From Maniola hyperantus (taxonomy: Eukaryota; Arthropoda; Insecta; Lepidoptera; Nymphalidae): a stretch of DNA of 64,000 nucleotides. The translations under genes and the position numbers were made by a program. A model generated the notes under the pieces. The model made no database searches, was not told the origin of the DNA, and saw nothing but the letters and a program-made list of their open reading frames with translations. The stretch is from positions 6,909,439 to 6,973,438 of the forward strand of contig NC_048561.1 in NCBI RefSeq assembly GCF_902806685.2, in the 5' to 3' direction. This document shows, piece after piece, positions 10,080 through 22,800 of this stretch; position 1 is the first letter of the stretch, and each line of letters begins with the position of its first letter.

Positions 10080-10629
10080 TCTAAATATATAAAAGGAGAA
10101 GATGACTGACTGACTGACTGATCTATCAACGCACAGCTCAAATTACTGGACGGATCGGGCTGAAATTTGGCATGCAGATAGCTATTATGACGTAGGCGTC
10201 CACTAAGAAAGGATTCTTGAATATTCAACCCCTAAGGGGGTGAAATAGGGGTTTGAAATTTGTGTAGTCCACGCGAACGAAGTCGCGAGCATAAATAAAT
10301 AAATAAATAAATAAAAATAAAATAAATAAAAAAGCCTTTATTGTCTAATACGTTAATTCCAATTATATCTCCTATTACAATAATTTATTTATTTTTACAT
10401 CATTTTGATCATAAATTCATCGTATTCGAAACCATATCAATTCATAAAAATATATCAGTTCATTCATCGTCATAATAAAATTAGTTTCTAATGTCAAAAT
10501 TTATGTTTATATGTTATATTTAAGTCCCTTATATATAGTAATATATTCAGTCACGCATTAGTCGCCTCAATGGCGTAGGCCTCCCCCAAATCTCTCCAAA
10601 GCTCCCCAAAGTCGCGAGCATAAGCTAGT
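10080..10629 (+). mobile_element. Non-autonomous Helitron-like repeat, GACTGACT type (interrupted)
   Basis: Family definition: about 220-260 bp, starting near TCTAAATATATAAAAGG, with a (GACT)n stretch, GATCTATCAACGCACAGCTC, AACCCCTAAGGGGGTG, and a 3' end CGAAGTCGCGAGCATAAGCTAGT. CTAG plus a short hairpin (CGCG-G-AC/GT-CGCG) about 11 nt upstream is the Helitron signature. This copy is split by the LINE at 10295-10608. Confidence 0.75.
10295..10608 (-). mobile_element. LINE 3' end inserted in a Helitron-like repeat, 15-bp target duplication
   Basis: AAGTCGCGAGCATAA occurs at 10280-10294 and again at 10609-10623, flanking the insert. Read on the minus strand, the insert ends AATAAAGGCTTTTTTATTTA, a typical LINE 3' terminus, and includes GGGGGAGGCCTACGCC near its start. 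The coding part is absent. Confidence 0.78.
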
Positions 10630-10887
10630 CCAAATATATAAAAGGAGAAGATGACTGACTGACTGACTGATCTATCAACGCACAGCTCAAATTACTGGAC
10701 GGATCGGGCTGAAATTTGGCATGCAGATAGCTATTATGACGTAGGCGTCCGCTAAGAAAGGATTTTTGAAAATTCAACCCCTAAGGGGTTGAATTTTCAA
10801 ACAAACACAAACTTCAAACCCCTATTTCACAATAGGGGTTTGAAGTTTGTGTAGTCCACGCGGATGAAGTCGCGAGCATAAGCTAGT
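10630..10887 (+). mobile_element. Helitron-like repeat, GACTGACT type, abutting the stop codon of protease A
   Basis: Nearly full copy directly following the previous one. Its CTAGT end lies at 10883-10887, 3 bp from the protease A stop codon (10891-10893, minus strand). The 3' UTR of that gene therefore runs into this element. An internal duplicated segment forms a local inverted repeat around 10785-10845. Confidence 0.8.
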
Positions 10888-10890
10888 TGA

Positions 10891-13800
10891 TTAATAAATT
10901 CCGTTGTTGGACATAGTGGCTCTGGCCCAGTCCTGGGGCCAGACGTTTTGGACTATCCAGCGCAGGTAGGCGTCCACCCTGGTGTAGACGCCCGCCGAGC
11001 CTTGTCCACAATGGGGCCCGAAAGACACCACGCCCTCTGCGGAGTACGAGCAATGGATGTTGTCCAGAAGCATCATTAGAGGTCCTCCGCTGTCACCCTG
11101 AAAATTAAAAAAAAAAACTCTAAACTAGAACCATAAAAATACGTGTATAAAATCTTCAAAAAGGTAATTGAAAAAACAAAAACTCGACTGTGTATGTACT
11201 AGTGATGTAACGAATGTCATATTTTGAACATTCGCGGAAGCGAATGCGAATGCGAAAATCTGCTGCCAACATTCGCGAATGCGAATGCGAATATTCAGTT
11301 TTTTTAAAATTTGGCGCCATTTGTCTATGGCTTGGTGACCTTGGCGGCAGTCCCGTTCGAACGAAATGCGTTCCGTTTGTTTTTTGTTCCGAGAATAGCC
11401 TAATGATATCGTTAAGCTATTGGCTTCAAATGGCGCCAAATTTAAACAAAACCTGAATATTCGCATTCCCATTCGCGAATGTTGGCAGCAGATATTCGCA
11501 TTCGAATCGAATTGTTAACCGACTTCAAAAAAAGGAGGAGGTTCTCAATTCGTCGGAATCTTTTTTTTTTTTTTTTATGTATGTTCCCCGATTATTTAGT
11601 ACAATGAACTCACATGACACGAATCCGTGGGCGCGTTAATTTTTCCTTTGGCACACAGCATGGTGGTGGAGTTGTAGTGGAACTTTGACGTCTCGAACTT
11701 GCTCTCGCATTCCGAATAGTTCAACTGCACTGCGACTCGAGCCTGGAAGTTGCGATAATGCTTAAAACTTTAAAGTAAAAAATAAATTCAGTATTTCTTA
11801 GCGTACAAAATTTGCGAGGCTTTCCCTGCCTCGATGGTCTGTCCCCAACCCGCTATGTGCTGGGAGGAGGCGTCGCCGCGCTGGCCGGCCACGGGCAGGC
11901 AGATCGGCTGATGAACTGAATAAATACTGACTGTGTACAAAATTTGCGAGGCTTTCCCTGCCTCGATGGTCTGTCCCCAACCGGCTATGTGCCGGGAGGA
12001 GGCATCGCCGCGCTGGCCGGGCACGGGCAGGCAGATCGGCTGATGAACTGAATAAATACTGACTGTGTACAAAATTTGCGAGGCTTTCCCTGCCTCGATG
12101 GTCTGTCCCCAACCCGCTATGTGCTGGGAGGAGGCGTCGCCGCGCTGGCCGGCCACGGGCAGGCAGATCGGCTGATGAACTGAATAAATACTGACTGTGT
12201 ACAAAATTTGCGAGGCTTTCCCTGCCTCGATGGTCTGTCCCCAACCGGCTATGTGCCGGGAGGAGGCATCGCCGCACTGGCCAGGCACAGGCAGGCAGAT
12301 CGGCCTGATGAACTGAATAAATACTGACTGTGTACAAAATTTGCGAGGCTTTCCCTGCCTCGATGGTCTGTCCCCAACCCGCTATGTGCCGGGAGGAGGC
12401 ATCGCCGCGCTGCGCGCTGGCCGGGCACGGGCAGGCAGATCGGCTGATGAACTGAATAAATACTGACTGTGTACAAAATTTGCGAGGCTTTCCCTGCCTC
12501 GATGGTCTGTCCCCAACCGGCTATGTGCCGGGAGGAGGCATCGCCGCGCTGCGCGCTGGCCGGGCACGGGCAGGCAGATCGGCTGATGAACTGAATAAAT
12601 ACTGACTGTGTACAAAATTTGCGAGGCTTTCCCTGCCTCGATGGTCTGTCCCCAACCCGCTATGTGCCGGGAGGAGTCGTCGCCGCGCTGGCCAGGCACG
12701 GGCAGGCAGATCGGCTGATGAACTGAATAAATACTGACTGTGTACAAAATTTGCGAGGCTTTCCCTGCCTCGATGGTCTGTCCCCAACCCGCTATGTGCC
12801 GGGAGGAGTCGTCGCCGCGCTGGCCAGGCACGGGCAGGCAGATCGGCCTGATGAACTCGGATAGCGTCACGCTGCAACAAAAACGCGTCTGTAAAGTGAA
12901 AGTTCATCTTTTTTAGGGCTTCGTACCTTAAAAGAAAAAAAGGAACCCTTATAGGAACGCTTTGTTGTCTGTCTGTCTGTCTGTCGTGTCTATGAAGAAA
13001 ATCTATAAGTAGGGTACTTCCCGTTGACATAGAATCATGAAAGGTAGTTAAGTATATGTACAGTTAAAATGGCGCGCGAGGAGTTAATTTTACGCGTTAT
13101 ACGTACCGTCTGTCAAGTTCGAGCAGAGCTATATCGTGCACTCTATTGCTGTAGCTGTAGAGGGGATGGGCAATCTTCCGCACGATGTTGTACAGCATTC
13201 CGTTGACTACGTCAGTCTTGTTGAGGACGCCTAGCAGGGCGTACCTCAGGGGCCGTCTGTAATTAATCAATCAGAAATATAAAATGTATGGCGGGTCCAG
13301 CGGCCATCAGCGCCGAACAGGCCAAGAGGCGCAAATATGAAAACCTCGATGGAAGCTTAGTATTCGAGCCTTTTGGTGTGGAGACCTTGGGGCCGTGGGG
13401 CCCGGGGGCTCGAGCTCTTTTTGAAGAAATTGCGAAAAGAGTTGTCGAGTCAACCGGGGACCCGAGAGCTGGCAGCTACCTTGGTCAAAGAATTAGTTTG
13501 GCCATCCAAAGGGGTAATGCTGCCAGCATCTTGGGTACAATGCCTCGCTGCGGTGGTCTCGACGAGGTTTTAGATTTAATTTAATTTATTTTAGTTTTAA
13601 TTTAATGTTGTTTTTTTTGTAGATTTAAGTTTATTAATAGTTTATTTGTTAACCATTGATAATAAAACCTACATAAAGAAAAAAAAATGTATGTTGATTT
13701 AACGAGTTTGTCGGAGTATGCTCGACAAATCGAAAAACTCAGTCATGTTTATGTTTACACCATAATCGTAATAAACCTCAAAAAAAAGTTTTAAACCCGT

Positions 13801-16800
13801 CCGGAATCCTTTTTTTAATGGGCTTGGTCACGACAGGTGACAAGAAAAGTAACTACAAGTCGCGCGGGCTGCGACACGCACACACGATTAGATACATTCT
13901 AGCAAATAAAATCTATTTCTATTTCTATTTCTATTTCTATAAAAAAATAAAATAAAAAAATCATTTATTTGCAAGAATGTTTGTACAAGAAAGATGAAAA
14001 TTACACTATAATCAGAGGCCATAACATTCTACTAAATTAATAGTGTGCAAATATTTTTGAGTACCAATTTTTAAAATAATTACTTAATAGTCAATGAAAC
14101 AAAAAAAATAAAAATTATATTTCTATTTCTATTTCTATTTCTATTTCTATTTCTATTTCTATTTCTATTTCTATTTCTATTTCTATTTCTATTTCTATTT
14201 CTATTTCTATTTCTATTTCTATTTCTATTTCTATTTCTATTTCTATTTCTATTTAAAAAAAGGTTTTGAAACCCCCCCCCCCCCCCCCCCCCACTCCACA
14301 TCATCCTTCGAGCCGTCCTCAGAGTTTTGTTAATGATGCCCTGGATAAGCTACTCACTGCCGAGGGTCTATCAGCACGTGGGCGGCAGTCAGGATGAACC
14401 TGTCGCTGATGAGGGCGCCTCCCCCCACCCACTCCACGTCGTCCTTCGAGCCTTCCTCAGAGTTCTCCACCACGCCTAGTACTGCCTGCAAACATTCGAA
14501 GACAATATTGTGGCTTATCAAGTTACCATTTTAGAGAAAGCGAGTCTTCTCCGTTTCTCCGTTTGACCAAACTAGAGTACCCGACATAGCTCAACGGGTT
14601 GCGAAGCTGAAGTGGCAATGAGCAGGGCACTAGTACGTACAACCGATAGACGTTGGGGTCCTAAGGTGTTGGAATGGCGACCTCGCACCGGAAGACGCAG
14701 CGTTGGAAGACCCCCACTAGGTGGACGGACGACATCAGACGAGTCGCAGGGAGCCGCTGAATGGCGGCGGCGCAAGACCGTGGCGTGTGGAAGTCCCTAC
14801 AAGAGTCATATGTCCAGCAGTGGACGTCTATCGGTTGATAATGATGATGACGTCATAAGCTAGTCTCACCATATGCGGGAACTCCATGTTCTTGGCTGGT
14901 ATACCGCCGAATATCCTGAAGTCGCCGTCGGTCGGTATCTTGCACGTGTCCACTCGTATTAACCAATCGTCGTCATCTTTCTTCGCTACACACTTTTTCA
15001 CAAAGCGCTGATTCTCCACACATTCTGAAAATAATACACAAACGGATTGGTACTCTTTTTGTGTGTGTGTTGTTTCGGAGTGACTATGCTGCGTAGGGCC
15101 TACGCAACGTCCTCCTAAGGACGCCTCCTGTGAGGCTCGGACCACGGCTTAGGATGACATTGGGATGGGTGGAGTTGATGGACTACTGGTTCGTCCGCAC
15201 GCCCCCGAGGCCGTGGCGCGAGTCCACGTCCGGGTGACGTTAGAAATTGGGGACCTCGTCTTCGCCGGCGAAGACGCTGTCATGTGGTTGAGTTCTGTAG
15301 CCTTACGAGATAGGGAGCATTGTCGGTCATGGTTTGATCGTCGGGATCGTTAAGGACGTGCTTAGGGCGTCTTTTATCGGGGAAACAATTGTCCTACAAA
15401 ATAGATGTTATGACTGGAGGGTCCTCCACTCCGCTCCCATAATATACTAGCTTATGCTCGCAACTTTGTCCGCGTGGACTACACAAATTTCAAACCCCTA
15501 TTTCACCCCCTTAGGGGTTGAATTTTTAAAAATCCTTTCTTAGCGGATGCCTACGTCATAATGGCCATCTGCGTGCAAAATTGCAGCCTAATCTGTCCAG
15601 TAGTTTGAGCTCTGCGTTGATAGATCAGTCAGTCAGTCAGTCAGTCAGTCAGTCAGTCAGTCAGTCAGTCAGTCAGTCAGTCAGTCACCTTTTTCTTTTA
15701 TATATTTAGATTAATAGGTACTTACTGTTCCAAGCAATAAGTTGAGCAGTATTCAGATTGCGGGGTGGGCTGGGCTTGACCAGCGGTGGGCAGTCTCTCT
15801 CGTCCGAGAGTGGGATGTCTGGCTTGTTTGGGCAGCATTGGTGCTGAGTGCCGTCGTAACGGCAAGTCTGGAATATGATTGCACTGCGGGTGACTGATTG
15901 GATGATTATTTATGTACCCCACTGGAAGAGCCTCGATAGCTCAATAGTTATAGGAGCGGACTAAAAACCGAAAGGTCGCCGGTTCAAATCCCACCCGTTG
16001 CACTATTGTCGTACCTACTCCTAGCACAAGCTTTACGCTTAATTGGAGGGGAAAGGGGAATATTAGTCAGTAATTAACTTGGCTAATATTCTTAAAAAAA
16101 AAATGATCCAAAGGCGAATGCTACACAATCGATCTGGATCGGCGATTATTTGGATCGAACCATAGTCTTAATAAACAGATGAAAGTATTTAGTTGTAAAA
16201 GTTTAATTGAATAAAAAATACTTTATCTAAATATATAAAAGGAAAAGGTGACTGACTGACTGATCTATCAACGCACAGCTCAAACTACTGCATGGATCGG
16301 GCTGAAATTTGGCATGCAGATAACTATTATGACATAGGCATCCGCTAAGAAAGGATTTTTAAAAATTCAACCCCTGAGAGGGTGAAATGGGGGTTTGAAA
16401 ATTGTGTAGCCCACGTGGACGAAGTCGCGAGCATAAGCTAGTTTATTATCTAAATATAGAAAACGAAAAGGTGACTGACTGATCTATCAACGCACAGCTC
16501 AAACTAATGGACAGTTCGAACTGAAATTTTGCATTCAGATAGCTATTATGACGTAAGCATCCGCTAAGAAAGGATTTTTGAAAATTCAACCCCTAAGGGG
16601 GTGAAATAGGAGTTTGAAATTTGCATAGTCGTATTTTAATTTCGATTTCGACTTAGCGGACTTCTTTCTGCGGGGTTATTCGCTAACTCAGTGTCTAACG
16701 ATGAATGATAGCCACCGAGCTGATTTGACATTGGTTGGTTCTTAACCGCTGCTTCACTGAGTGATATTAAAATATTTTTTCGTAGAAAATCTTTAATGGA

Positions 16801-19800
16801 TTAAAAATAAATGTCAAATGAGACCGGTGGCTATCATTCAGCGTTAGACACTGAGTTATCGAATCACACGAAATATCGACAAATAAAAAAATGGAATTAA
16901 TCGTGGTATGTTAGGCGTTATAATGTATTACGAAATAAGCCTAAAATCTAAAGGAATAATAAGGAAGGCTACTCAGCGATGAGGTCGCTTTTTGTATCCT
17001 ATTTTGGTGTGTTTTCTGTTCTTATATTGTTATTTTCCTTCTTGTAGTGGTACAAATAAAGTGTATATAATAATAATAAATATCCGACATGTCACATGTG
17101 GCACGTGGAGTCCACTGAAACCATCCCAATCGTCATATCTGCGAATTGGTTGTTCCCAGTCAGCCTCGCTTACCATCTGAGGCGACTGGGGTTCCGTGGC
17201 AGTTCGCTCGCAGCCAAGATGCAAAAAGCGGTCTTGCTGGACTCGGCTAGGATAGTCCGCCGATTTGTTCACCTGTCGCCCTGACCCTCGGCCGTTTGGT
17301 CTCCCCTGCCGGGGTGTAATCCTCCGCCCGGTACAAGTATATGTATTTATGTAACGTGTATGTAAGTTTACCTATTTTTAGGTTTCCGTACCTCAATAGG
17401 AAAAACGGAACCCTTATAGGATCACTTTGTTGTCTGTCTGTCTGTCCGTCTGTCTGTCAAGAAACCTACAGGGTACTTCCCGTTGACTTAGAATCATGAA
17501 ATTTGGCAGGTAGGTGGGTCTTATAGCTGGCATTAGGGGAAAAATCTGAAAACCGTGAATTTGTGGTTACATCACACAAAAAAATTAAATTGTGGTCATA
17601 AACTAATAATTAGTATTTTCAATTTTCGAAGTAAGATAACTATATCAAGTGGGGTATCACATGAAAGGGCTTCACTTATACATTCTAAAACAGATTTTTA
17701 TTTATTTTTAGGTATAATAGTTTTTGATTTATCATGCAAAATGTCGATAAAATACGATTGTAATACGAAACCCTCAGTGCGCGAGTCTGACTCGCACTTG
17801 CCCGGTTTTTTATGTATGTAAGTGTATTATATTTCTTCCTGGCTTTTATATATATTAATTATCTTGTACACGGGCGTGAGAGTAGATATACTGAGATATG
17901 TTGTGGCCGTATGGTAATAATTAAATGCGGCAACGGTGGAAGATGTTTATTGAGAGCCGTCTTATGATCTACTCCCCTTATGGACTAACAATACCAATAA
18001 AGAAATCTTACATACTATTGTTTAAATCTTATTGCTTAACTACCTAACCTACATAATTTTGCATCACCTCTCTTTCAATCCGATGTGCAGGCAACCTACT
18101 TCGATATATTGAGTTGCATTTTTATGTTACAGCTAATATGAACATGCTACGTTTAAACTGACAATTCGTACATATTACAATACACTTCACGCTGGTGGTT
18201 GTCTTCCCGCGGCAGAACGATATGTCCTATTATTTCTAGTTAGCCTATCGTGCAAGTCTCACCACTGCCCGCGACCGCTTGACACCGTCGCTGGTAGGGT
18301 CGTAGAGTCTACCATAGATGCCGGTCCTGAAGCCGATGTTGTTTAACGGACAGCACACTATTCGCACGTCGTCATCCCAGGCACACATCTGAAACACCAA
18401 TATTCTGTAAATGAGCTTCGTGCTCGCTGCGCTTATGAATTATGACATTTTCCTGCTCAGACACTGTTTCCAGAGAAGATTCAATTAAGAAGGAAGAAGA
18501 TACGAGAAGAGAAGAATATGAGTTTTATCAGCACGGTTTTCTGTTGGTAGTATACGAAAATCAATCTTCAATCTTTTTATACAACTGGCAAGTCGCTCAC
18601 TTCTTGTTAGGCTTTCGTAGGATACAGACGTATACCTTCATAGTGAACAAAATAATAGTCTATCGGTTGATGATGATGATAATACTCCATCATCATCCAC
18701 ATAGGTCTCTTGAAGGGTCCACCTAGTGGGGGTCTTCCAACACTGCGTCTTCCGGGGCGAGGTCGCCATTCCAGCACCTTGGGACCCCAACGTCTATCGG
18801 TTTCACGAACTATGTGCTCTGCCCATTGCCACTTCAGCTTCGCAACCCGTTGAGTTAAGTCGGTTACTCTAGTTCTCCTACGGATCTCCTCACTTCTGAT
18901 TTGATCACGTAGAGAAACTCCGCACATAGCTCGCATCCATCGCCCGCTGGGCGACTCTGAGCTTTCTTATGAGGCCCATAGTTAGCGACCATGTCTCGGA
19001 TCCATATGTCATCACTGGCAACACGCACTGTTCGAAGACTTTGGTCTTCAAGCACTGAGGAATTTTGGACAAGAAGACACTAGATACTTACCGGGGGCTT
19101 TTTCTGATCAATGTAGAGGACTTTCATGGCGTAAGCGCATTTGCTGATAGTCTTACATTCCCCCGCGATGACAATAGTAGTATTCTCTATCGGAATTTTG
19201 CACACTTTACCTGCAATGGTAATAAAGAGCTTATTCCACCTTCCTAAATAAGATGTCCCAAATGGTATAGTTACCTTCCTAAATAAGATCTCCTAAATGG
19301 TATAGTTACCTTCCTAAATAAGATGTCGTAAATGGTATAGTTACCTTCCTAAATAAGATGTCCTAAATGGTATAGTTACCTTCCTAAATAAGATGTCCTA
19401 AATGGTATAGTTACCTTCCTAAATAAGATGTCCTAAATGGTATAGTTACCTTCCTAAATAAGATGTCCTAAATGGTTGATTTTAAGCTTATTTCGTGGTT
19501 TAACGACATATTTTAATATACCTATATATCGGGTACATACCACGATTAATTTTTGTTTTTATTTGTCGACATTTCAACCCAATTGCACGGGTCGTGGTCA
19601 CGACGCGACTGCAGTCTGTGCTGCGAGAGCACCGCACAAACTTTTAATTATTGTTTTGTTTTATCGACAAATAAAACAAAAATTTATCGTGGTATGCACC
19701 CGTTATATATATTAAACTATGTAAAGGGCTTTTACCACCTTCTGTGCGGGACGATATAGTGCCTAGTGTGTGTATTGATTGACAATTAATAGTTTAACAG

Positions 19801-22800
19801 TTATTATAGGATTTTATATAGTATAGATAAACAATGCTTAGCAAAGTCTTATGTATAGTATATACTTAAATAGCATGTAAACAGTAGCATAGTTATGATA
19901 GGATTTGTTAAGATTTTACTATGTAAATAACTTAGATTTAATAGCCTTTGATAAAGATTTCATAAATAGAAATAAACAGAGATAGGAAATAAAAAGTAGA
20001 CAGAGAAAGCAATAGTTTAGAGCGAGAGAAATAGCGTAGATAGAGATAGCAACAGTGATAGAGCGAGATAGTTGTAGAAAGGGATAGGAATAATTATAGA
20101 GCGAGAGGCGCGGCTCTCACTACGGTATAGCCCGGAGTCGAAAAGACCCCTCTGAGTAGGCCACACCTCTCAAGCTTGCTCTCTCCTGATTGGTCAATGT
20201 AAAGATCCTCTGATTGGCCAGCCAATCAGATGGTCTACTTTTTTTATGGGATTTTCAAATAAATACTGGCCCGGTTTTGTATGCCGGTGGTGATCTGTGT
20301 TCGGCATCCGCCCCGTGCGGACGTCTGTACATGCGCTCTCCGACTCGAGCCCCCCCGCGCGTGTTCGCCCCTGTGTTTCAAGTGCAAGTGCCCTTGGATC
20401 ATCAGTGCCATCAGATTGTTCCTGCGTTGTGTATAGTGTAGTGTAGTTCTAGGGTCCAGGTTCCGTGAGTACACTAGTCTAAGCGCAGCATAGGTTCACA
20501 CCCCCGTCACCCAAGGGCGGGGACTCACATTAGGGCCACACCGTAGGTACCCACCTCCCTGCCTTGGCAGGGAGGACCTTTAGCGCCACCGGGTCCACTA
20601 TGGGCCCCAACCACCCCGACCAACCCGCTCCTGGGCCCCATCAGGGCCCGGAGTTCCCCCAGACATTTTACAAAGACGTCGACATGAGTGCTCTCATCGC
20701 CGACCTCGCGACCCGAGACCCTAACTACCTTAAGAAATTTAAGGTACATGCGAGTCGGACGCCTACGCGCTACGACCGTCCCCCGGCATCTCCTCCCTCG
20801 GCCACGGCCATGGAGGACGACACCCCGACCGTGACACCGACCGACACTAAGGAGCCTCACTCCAAAACCCCAGCCGGGCCTTCAGCCCAAAAACCGATCC
20901 CGACCAAGGAGCCTCACTCCGAAACGTCCCCAGCCTCCTCTGAAACAGAGGAATTCACGACGGTGCAGACGAAGGCCCAGAAGCGAAAGCTGAAGGCCTC
21001 CAAGTCCCACGCAAACCCACCTAAAAAGGTGGGCGTTGCAGCCCCTTCAGGGCCCGGTACTCAACCCACAACCTCCCAGGCAACCCCCGAGGAGGAGTCG
21101 GAAGACTCCCCCATGGAGGATTCGCCAAGGGAAAAGGTCCCTCCCCTTTTTATTAGGGAAAAACTCAGCTGGCAGCGCATCTTGCCACTGTTAGACCAGC
21201 GGGGTATCTCGTTCACGAGTGCCCGCTCGACCGCCATTGGAATCAAAGTCCAATGTCCGACTTCAGGCGACCATCGCCTCCTCACCAAGACTCTCCGTCA
21301 AGAGAATGTAGGGTTCCACACCTACGCTCTTCCCGACGAACGCGTTCTACGCGTAGTCATTCGCGGCCTTCCGAAGGAGCTCGATACAGAGCTCATCAAG
21401 ACAGACCTCCTTTCCCAGGAGCTGCCAGTCCTGGAGGTTCACAGGATGTATCATCCTAGAACCAAAGTCCCTTACGAGATGGTGCTCGTAACTTTAGAAC
21501 TTTCCCCCGCGGGTAAAAAAGTTAATAATATAACCTCAGTGTGTCGCCTTACTGGCCTCAAAATAGAGCCCCCCCGTAACCGCGGCAGGATGGGCCAATG
21601 CCATCGCTGCCAGATGTACGGCCATTCCGCAAGGAATTGTTTCGCCCACCCTAGGTGCGTAAAGTGCCTAGGGGACCACGGCACCTCCGACTGCCCCAGG
21701 AAGCAACCAACCGAGGAGCCCCCGAGCTGTGTTCTTTGCAGGTCTCAAGGGCATACCGCGAACTATCGCGGATGCCCTAAAGCCCCCAAGGAGCAAAAGC
21801 GAAGGGTCAAACCGGCCGGCCGCAAACCTACTGCAGCTCCCCAACCCACCCAAAAATTCGTCCCTGCGCCGGCTCCGGCCACCAACGCATGGGACAAACC
21901 CCTTCCCAGGACTAACCCTCCTGCGCCCAAGCCCACCCAGGCACCCCCGGCCAAGCCCGCCCAACCAGCCCCGGCCAAGCCCGCCCAACCAGCCCCGGCC
22001 AAGGCTTCCGCGTCTACGCCTAAGCCCCAGCCCCAGCCAGAGCAACCGCTCCATACATCCGCAGCGGCAAACGCTGCGGATAATCTCAAATTAATAGAAA
22101 CCGTCCTCGCCTCTATTGACATAGTGGAGATGGAAATTTTCGCCCGGACCTTCAGGGAAGATCCCAAAACAGCCATTACCCAACACTTGGGTCTACTCAT
22201 CTCCATAAACAACCTTAAAAACCTATAATGGATAGTACAACCAAAGGTAGATTAAAACCTCACTCCTTAGTGGTCGCGTTTTACAACGCGAACGGCCTTA
22301 TCGACCAAATGGACGAAGTCCGCGAGTTTGTATGTGCACATCAAACCGACATTCTCCTAGTGCAAGAGACCTTCTTGAAACCTAGTAGAAGTAATCCCAG
22401 AATTGCTAATTTTAATATAGTCAGAAACGACAGGGCCACTGCTAAGGGTGGCACTGCTATATACTACAGAAGGGCTCTTCACTGCACTCCTCTCGATCCT
22501 CCACAACTAACCAATATGGAAGCGTCCATATGTCAGGTGAGTATGACTGGCCATCCGTCGGTCATACTAGCATCCGTCTATCTCTCTCCCTCGAAAGATC
22601 TGTTAGAAAGTGACATCCGTGCACTTCTCTCATTAGGAGACTCCGTTATCGTGGCCGGAGACCTTAACGCCAAACATCAAAGTTGGAATTGCCGCTCCCC
22701 GAACTCACGAGGACGCCAACTCGAAAGACTGACGCACCGCCCCGATCTTAACTTCATAGTTATAGCCCCTGACACACCGACTCGTTATCCAATGACCGAC

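Noticed and set aside
11788..13030. Several overlapping minus-strand open frames of 75-179 codons across the exon 8 array, as separate genes.
   Set aside because: They are read-through of tandem copies of one protease exon, in its coding frame or shifted by indels. Only the copy with a real acceptor is called as coding.
13288..13584. A 98-codon open frame as an independent host gene.
   Set aside because: The sequence matches the C-terminal block of retrotransposon polyproteins, and it is followed by a LINE-like 3' end inside a protease intron.
14080..14304. A 74-codon minus-strand frame with an Asn-Arg repeat.
   Set aside because: It is the translation of a (TATTTC)n microsatellite.
15620..15690. 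The regular GACT/TCAG runs as a CRISPR array.
   Set aside because: There are no spacers; these are tetranucleotide runs inside Helitron-like repeats of a eukaryotic genome.
20564..20599. An upstream TTG start for Jockey ORF1.
   Set aside because: The first ATG of the frame is at 20600, and a non-ATG start is not needed.
20525..22212. Long antisense frames opposite Jockey ORF1.
   Set aside because: Composition-driven shadows of a GC-rich, Pro/Ala-coding region.
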